Shown here: positions 59,403 to 64,000 of the stretch, in pieces | Layout of the letters: each line of letters begins with the position of its first letter | How positions within the stretch are numbered: the stretch's first letter is position 1 | NCBI GenBank assembly: GCA_029961685.1 | Contig: JARWKL010000008.1 | Span: 8,248,501-8,312,500, forward strand | Reading direction: 5' to 3' | From: Aristolochia californica | Taxonomy: Eukaryota; Streptophyta; Magnoliopsida; Piperales; Aristolochiaceae | Length of the DNA: 64,000 nt | Position numbers and translations under genes: made by a program | Notes under the pieces: generated by a model | What the model was told of the DNA's origin: nothing | Database searches by the model: none | The model's input: only the letters and a program-made list of their open reading frames with translations

Positions 59403-59699
59403 ATGGATATGCTGATGTGGCGTCATTTGGACAAGCTCTATTGAAATGGGCAAATATAAAAACACTAAAGAAGAAAAGATTACAGGAAAAATACAAAAAT
59501 AATAAAATTTAAAATACAAAAGGGAAAATAAGGATTATAAAAAAGTAAAAAATGAAATAATAATAAAAAAGGAACACAAAAAAAAATAATAATGGTAGGA
59601 AAAGTAATTAGTCATTAAAATAAAACATAACTAATAAAACTAAAAAAATTATTTGAATCAATTAATAATGAAATAATTATTTAATTATATAAATAGAAA

Positions 59700-60295
59700 A
59701 GGTTATATTAATTAGTTAATTAAGTAAGTCCTGCATGTTTGATTAAATAGTTGATTAGTTATATAATTAATTATATCAATTGGCTAGTTAATTACCACAA
59801 ATCATCATGTAATTGATTATTTTCTTACCAAATCAGTAATTATTCAATCAGTAAATGTATTAAATATAAATTAATCAACTAGTATTAGTTGCAGTCAAAT
59901 AGTAAATTATTCTAGTTCTTCATACCAACTCCATTGGAATGTGTTCCATTAATTAAATAATTATGTAATTACTTCCTATTCAATTAAATAATTGATTATT
60001 TATTGCATTAAATAGGTCAATTGGCCAATTTACTACCACAAATCATGGGTTTTTAATTATTTTCTTACCTAATCAATACTTATTTAATTAGTAAATATAT
60101 TATTCTAATTAACTAGTATTAGCAATCATCAAATAGTATGTCATTGTGGTTCTTACAGACTCCATTAATCCTACAAAACAAATTAATTAGTTAATTTTAT
60201 AATAAGAATGTGTTGACTTAATTAGATAATTAAGTAATTACTACCTATTCGATTAAATAATTGATTAGTTATTACATTAAATAAGAAATCTTACA
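59700..60295. repeat. AT-rich tandem repeat, period about 240-280 bp
   Basis: Text containing TACCACAAATCAT, TTTTCTTACC.AATCA and AACTAGTATTAG occurs at 59790-59900 and again at 60030-60135. The word ATTAAATAATTGATTA recurs near 59975 and 60253. Two to three diverged units, found only in unit B. Confidence 0.65.
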
Positions 60296-61009
60296 TAAGA
60301 AATCTTTTGATTCTATCATTTTTCTGTAATAGTGATTTACTTTGTTTCGTATTAGGAGTTCTATTCAAGTTTTAAGTGGATAGGTTTAATTTTATTTTGA
60401 TTTTGTGAGTTTTCTCTATTATAAATAGAGAAACAATGTACTCATTATACAATCAATTAATTGTTTTCTCTCTTAATATTTTAAAAATCAATTCCTATGC
60501 CTAATATTTTTAATGACTCAAATAAAACAAATAGCAAATAAAATATAGTATAAAACTAAGATATCCAATTATAACTTCATAACATGAACTAAAAGCTTGG
60601 TTCTCCTCATTTGTGCTAATGTAACTCATGACATTACCAAAGGATTTCATGAAGAACAACAAATAGAATAACCAGAAACGTGTCAGTACTTTATCATCTT
60701 GAGTCTAATAAGTTAATCTTATAAAAAAGAAATATAACATGAGATGAAAAACAAATATGAAAGAGTCATATATGACCAACCAAGAGAAAATGTTATGACT
60801 TTGCTAATGAAAGAGTCATATATGTCAGTGCTATGTCATAGAAGAAGATGACCAACAAAGAGCTGATATGGAGAGTGACAATGGGTATAACCAAGAGAGA
60901 TTGCCAAGTAATTTTTGAATAGGCTTGTTGAAAATCAATAAACATTGGGATTAGGCGATTTTTGTAGATGTAGGCAATATACTACTATCTCACTTTGAAG
61001 CAAAGTAGT

Positions 61010-61027
61010 CACTACAAAAAAAAAAAA
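61010..61027 (+). mobile_element. CACTA-type transposon terminus, unit B
   Basis: CACTACAAAAAAAAAAA, the counterpart of 46627. The adjoining 120 or so bases match unit A, up to the deletion that removes the MADS ORF. Confidence 0.45.
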
Positions 61028-61149
61028 TCATAATTTGTTGCTTTTTTTGTGATCTCTTTGACAATGCATAGAGAATCCATTTTTAAAAGATTTTTGGCGT
61101 GAAAAAATGTAGGTCGGTTAGGCATTTGGGTCAGAAATAAACCCCCAAA

Positions 61150-61800
61150 AGGGTCGCCCTTCAATTCTGCAAAGGTCTCCTCATGTACTCGTTCTTTCCG
61201 ACATTTTTGAAACCTTTGCTTCTGTTGATGAGTGCTTTATTCTGGTTGACATCACATATGGGGCATGCTGCTGAGTGGATGATTTTTCTGGATCTTTTGA
61301 TCCATTACAGGCATAGCTGTTTAGTCCCAATAGATTACACCAAAATCCTTGCTTTATATGTTTCCGTTGAAATAAAAATTGGTGTAGACCATATCATTAA
61401 TACAATTAAAGCGTTTTTTGTGACAAAAAGATTGCAGTGGCAGGGACCATCCAATTTTCAGCAGTTGGGAGAGCAGTTAAATCTGCTTTAGCTGACTCTG
61501 GTATTGATATCATTGTTCCACAATCTAAACCTTTGTCTTCAAGGGAAGTGCATCTCCTACAATTCCTAATAGTGTTGCAGTTGTTGTTGTTGTATTTGTT
61601 GCAGATGGAAGATTCCATCTAGAGGCATTTATGATAGCAAATCCCCATATTAGGGCATTTTGTTATGATCTATATCTCAAAGTTTTCTTCTTGGAAGAAT
61701 ATGATCTCAATGGGATGAAAGAAGCTCAGAAAAAAGCAATATTGAATGCAAGGAAAGCTAAGTTTTGGGGTATTGTAGTTGGGACGTTCGGGCGACGGTC
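61150..61800 (+). pseudogene. DPH1: DPH1-like pseudogene, unit B
   Basis: Starts within the [12 protein letters not shown] region, so the 5' part is lost in the deletion. Readable text includes [34 protein letters not shown] and [20 protein letters not shown], then IDIIVPQSKP. In another frame come NSVAVVVVVFVADGRFHLEA, FMIANPHIRAF and EEYDLNGMKEAQKKAILNAR, then KFWGIVVGTFGR. It lacks the 76-base internal duplication of unit A and so better reflects the ancestral order. At least two frameshifts. Confidence 0.78.
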
Positions 61801-61804
61801 CATA

Positions 61805-62280
61805 TATACCCCATGCTTCCAAACCCTGTTGGGCAACTTGTTCCCTAGATTGACCTGTTCGACCAAGAGATTGAACATTTTGTTATCTTCTTCGAAGATC
61901 CAAATGTCATAATATCGAGCAATTTGTGGTCTTCTTACAGCCATTTATAATCTAAATCCGAGATGGTCCTCATCAAACCAAAAAAAATAAAATACCAAGT
62001 GGTGGATATTTATAACACTTGAATCTCCTCTCCACACGGTAAAATCATTCTATAGCACTTCAATAATTTTCAGCAATATTCTAAGACATTTCAAAATTAA
62101 CTAAACTATTTCCATTGTAGATACACTAAACATTGCAGAAACACATATATCAAGTCCAAATCCACCAAACATCCCTGGTCAGTCACTACAAACTGTACCT
62201 CGTCAGTGATGGAGGTCGGGTTTCGTTGGCTAATGGACGCCTTTGTAGGAGACTCAACATTGTTTGAACTAGACTCAACA
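61805..62280 (+). other. Second gene fragment, unit B
   Basis: Counterpart of 48695-49198. IEHFVIFFEDPNVI-like and NLWSSYSHL text can be read, but a deletion near 62180 and more stops break the downstream frame. Family unknown. Confidence 0.4.
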
Positions 62281-62490
62281 CCCTAAACCCTAATTCTAGA
62301 ACCAGAACCCAAACCCTAAACCCTAACCTTAAAACCCCTAAAAGCACTAAAACCCAAACACTAAGAACCCTAAAAAAATTTAAAAAAAAAAAAAGACTAA
62401 ACCCTAAAAAAAAAATAAACCCTAAATGTAAACCCTAGAATACCAAGCACCAAACCCTAAATACACTAAACCCTAACCCTAATCCAGAAA
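62281..62490. repeat. Interstitial telomere-like repeats, unit B
   Basis: Interrupted CCCTAAA array, shorter at its start than the unit A array. Confidence 0.85.
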
Positions 62491-63471
62491 TTAAACCCTA
62501 TGAAGACAAAATTGAACCATAAACCGCAACCCTAAATCCCACAATTAAGCAACAATTAATACACATTACGTACAAAAATTAAAATTAAATCAAATACAAC
62601 ACTAAAATAATAAAAAAAGTCAGGGTATAGGCATACCTTCTTAAATTTGGGGAAAACCGTAGTCGAAGGGCGAAATCGAAGCCGAATCGAAGTAGAATTG
62701 AAGAAATCAACACCGAAATATAAAAAATCAAAGAAAATCGAAATTGAAATGGGGGAAATCAAACGAAATCAGGAGGTATTTTGGGTGAAGAGAGAATAGC
62801 TACAGGGAGAAGGGAGTGGGAGGCCAAGAGGACGTTCGCAACGAGAGAGAGAAGGGAGAAGGGAGACGGGAGATGGAGGATGAGAGCAAGGAAAAAAATT
62901 TCGGAGGAAGAAGAGACTCGAGAAGAATTAGACCGAGGGAGGGAAGAGTGTAGAAGAGAGACTGAAATGAAAAAATTCGACGAGGGTTCAAGGCATCCCA
63001 CCGGCTTCATCCGGATGATTCTCAATATTCTACAGAATCCGAATTCCCAAAATTAAACCGTAGAGATGATTTTAGGGTTCTTCTGATTCATCAACATGAA
63101 TCATGCGCTAGTGTTCCACTAACAATGTCGGGAGACGAACTGAGTAATGTGGTTGAAATTCATCTCCTGCGTGAGTTGACTAACCCCTCCTATTAGAACT
63201 GAAGTCAATTACTTTGTGTGTTGTTTTCCTAGAGTGAGCACAAAGGTGATCTGAAATCTGTCAGCATTAGCATCATTTATGCTGAAAATCCAATCTTCTT
63301 CATGTCTAAAAACTAAAACTATTTTCTGAGCTGATGTGTTAGTTCAATGGAGAAAGAGAATAGAAACTGATTTTTATTACATCAACTGAAATTGCAAAAA
63401 TGTTTTAGCTTGCATATCTTACTCAGAAGTTTTTCTTTCTACCACATTTATCAAAATGCCAAATTTTATTG

Positions 63472-63861
63472 ATCGCACCCGTTTGTGTTATCCTCTCCAT
63501 CTAACCAATCCCTTGGCTTCCCTCTTCCCCCGTGTTCTGTCGGTCTTTTCCACATTCTTTCCATAAAATAAAATAAAAAATAAAAATTTTAAGAAAAAAT
63601 CAAGATATTAAAAATTAAAAAAACGCTATGTCATTGGATTAAAGAAATAAAACGTTCTCTGGCCATGTTAAAGCTTAACCGAACTACATTAACAATGGAA
63701 AACAAAACAAAATCGTAGTTTTTTCCCTCTTCGCCTCTACCAGAGCATTTCAAACCGTTAAAAAAGAAAACAAACTATATATACAAATACGTTTTGTTGC
63801 CCCTAACCTCAACATTATGTGGGAGAAATTAACTGGTGGCAAAGGAAAAAAGGGTAAAAAG
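63472..63861 (-). repeat. 5S rDNA spacer with the start of a truncated second 5S copy
   Basis: On the minus strand the T-rich stretch TCCTTTTTACCCTTTTTTCC follows the 5S gene end, as a Pol III terminator would. The spacer then runs to GATGGAGAGGATAACACAAA and C, followed by GGGTGCGATC at 63481-63472, the first ten bases of a 5S gene. After that comes unrelated DNA. The same pre-gene word, GATGGAGAGGGAAACACAAA, precedes the 5S copy at 63979. This gives a repeat unit of about 498 bases. Confidence 0.65.
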
Positions 63862-63979
63862 GAGTGCAACAAGAGGACTTCTTAGGAGGTCACCCATCCA
63901 AGTACAACAATCGCCAAAACACGTTTAACTTCGGAGTTTTGATGGGATTCAATGCATTAATGTTGGTATGATCGCACCC
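63862..63979 (-). pseudogene. Degenerate 5S rRNA gene
   Basis: About 118 bases. The minus strand starts GGGTGCGATCATACCA, has TCCCATCAAAACTCCG and GGATGGGTGACCTCCT, and ends AGTCCTCTTGTTGCACTCC. Against the plant 5S sequence as I remember it, about 18 positions differ. About 11 of them are C-to-T or G-to-A, as expected from decay of methylated cytosine. The A-box region reads GTTAAACGTGTTTTGG where the norm is GTTAAGCGTGCTTGG, so transcription is doubtful. It could instead belong to a 5S-carrying Cassandra-type LTR, but no tRNA-Met primer site is nearby. Confidence 0.8.
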
Positions 63980-64000
63980 ATTTGTGTTTCCCTCTCCATC

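Larger units (their letters stand above)
57117..63803. repeat. Duplicated unit B
   Basis: Colinear with unit A (43738-50712), offset about 13.4 kb at the left and 13.1 kb at the right. Private differences are the extra segment 59357-60385, a deletion of about 1.2 kb that removes the MADS ORF near 61131, and lack of the small DPH1 internal duplication. Confidence 0.85.

Noticed and set aside
63862..63979. Functional 5S rRNA gene
   Set aside because: About 18 changes, several in the internal promoter region, make a working gene unlikely.

Overview
The window looks like repeat-rich nuclear DNA of a flowering plant, most likely a eudicot. It is AT-rich. It holds decayed LTR retrotransposons of plant copia and gypsy type, pieces of F-box/LRR genes, a type I MADS-box reading frame, interstitial CCCTAAA repeats of the plant telomere type and a degenerate 5S rRNA gene. 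I cannot name the species. Very little of it is likely to be working single-copy gene.

Layout. 1-2.2 kb: AT-rich DNA with a decayed tandem array of about 100-bp period. 2.2-15.1 kb: a large inverted duplication (arms about 2212-4130 and 12335-15112) carrying F-box/LRR fragments. Between the arms lie a non-coding LTR-type element and the first copy of a SIRE-like copia block (LTR, primer-binding site, gag, start of pol). 15.3-17.4 kb: a copia 3' end and featureless DNA. 17.5-28.2 kb: a second inverted pair (17470-18060 and 27690-28200) encloses a second copy of the SIRE-like block, a solo LTR inserted into it after duplication, a second non-coding element, a third LTR fragment and an 80-bp C tract. 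28.7 kb: another F-box fragment. 30.3-36.5 kb: a minus-strand gypsy element keeping 5' LTR, tRNA-Asp-type primer-binding site, gag, protease and RT/RNase H, but not integrase or 3' LTR. 36.5-43.7 kb: AT-rich DNA with small tandem duplications and one possible coiled-coil terminal exon.

43.7-64 kb holds two copies of a unit of about 7 kb (A, 43738-50712; B, 57117-63803). They are separated by a defective copia element (51873-55511) with an exact 5-bp target duplication. Each unit runs: remnant of a small copia deletion derivative, AT-rich DNA, a CACTA-type terminus, a diphthamide-synthesis DPH1 pseudogene, a second gene fragment, telomere-like repeats, a purine-rich tract, and sequence that in unit B proves to be 5S rDNA spacer. 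Unit A alone carries an intact type I MADS-box ORF, which is lost in B by a deletion of about 1.2 kb. Unit B ends in a degenerate 5S rRNA gene and the start of the next repeat, so a 5S-type tandem array probably continues past the window edge.

The elements do not form a pathway. Their value is the order of events they record: family insertion, block duplication, then later insertions, deletions and LTR recombination that tell the copies apart.
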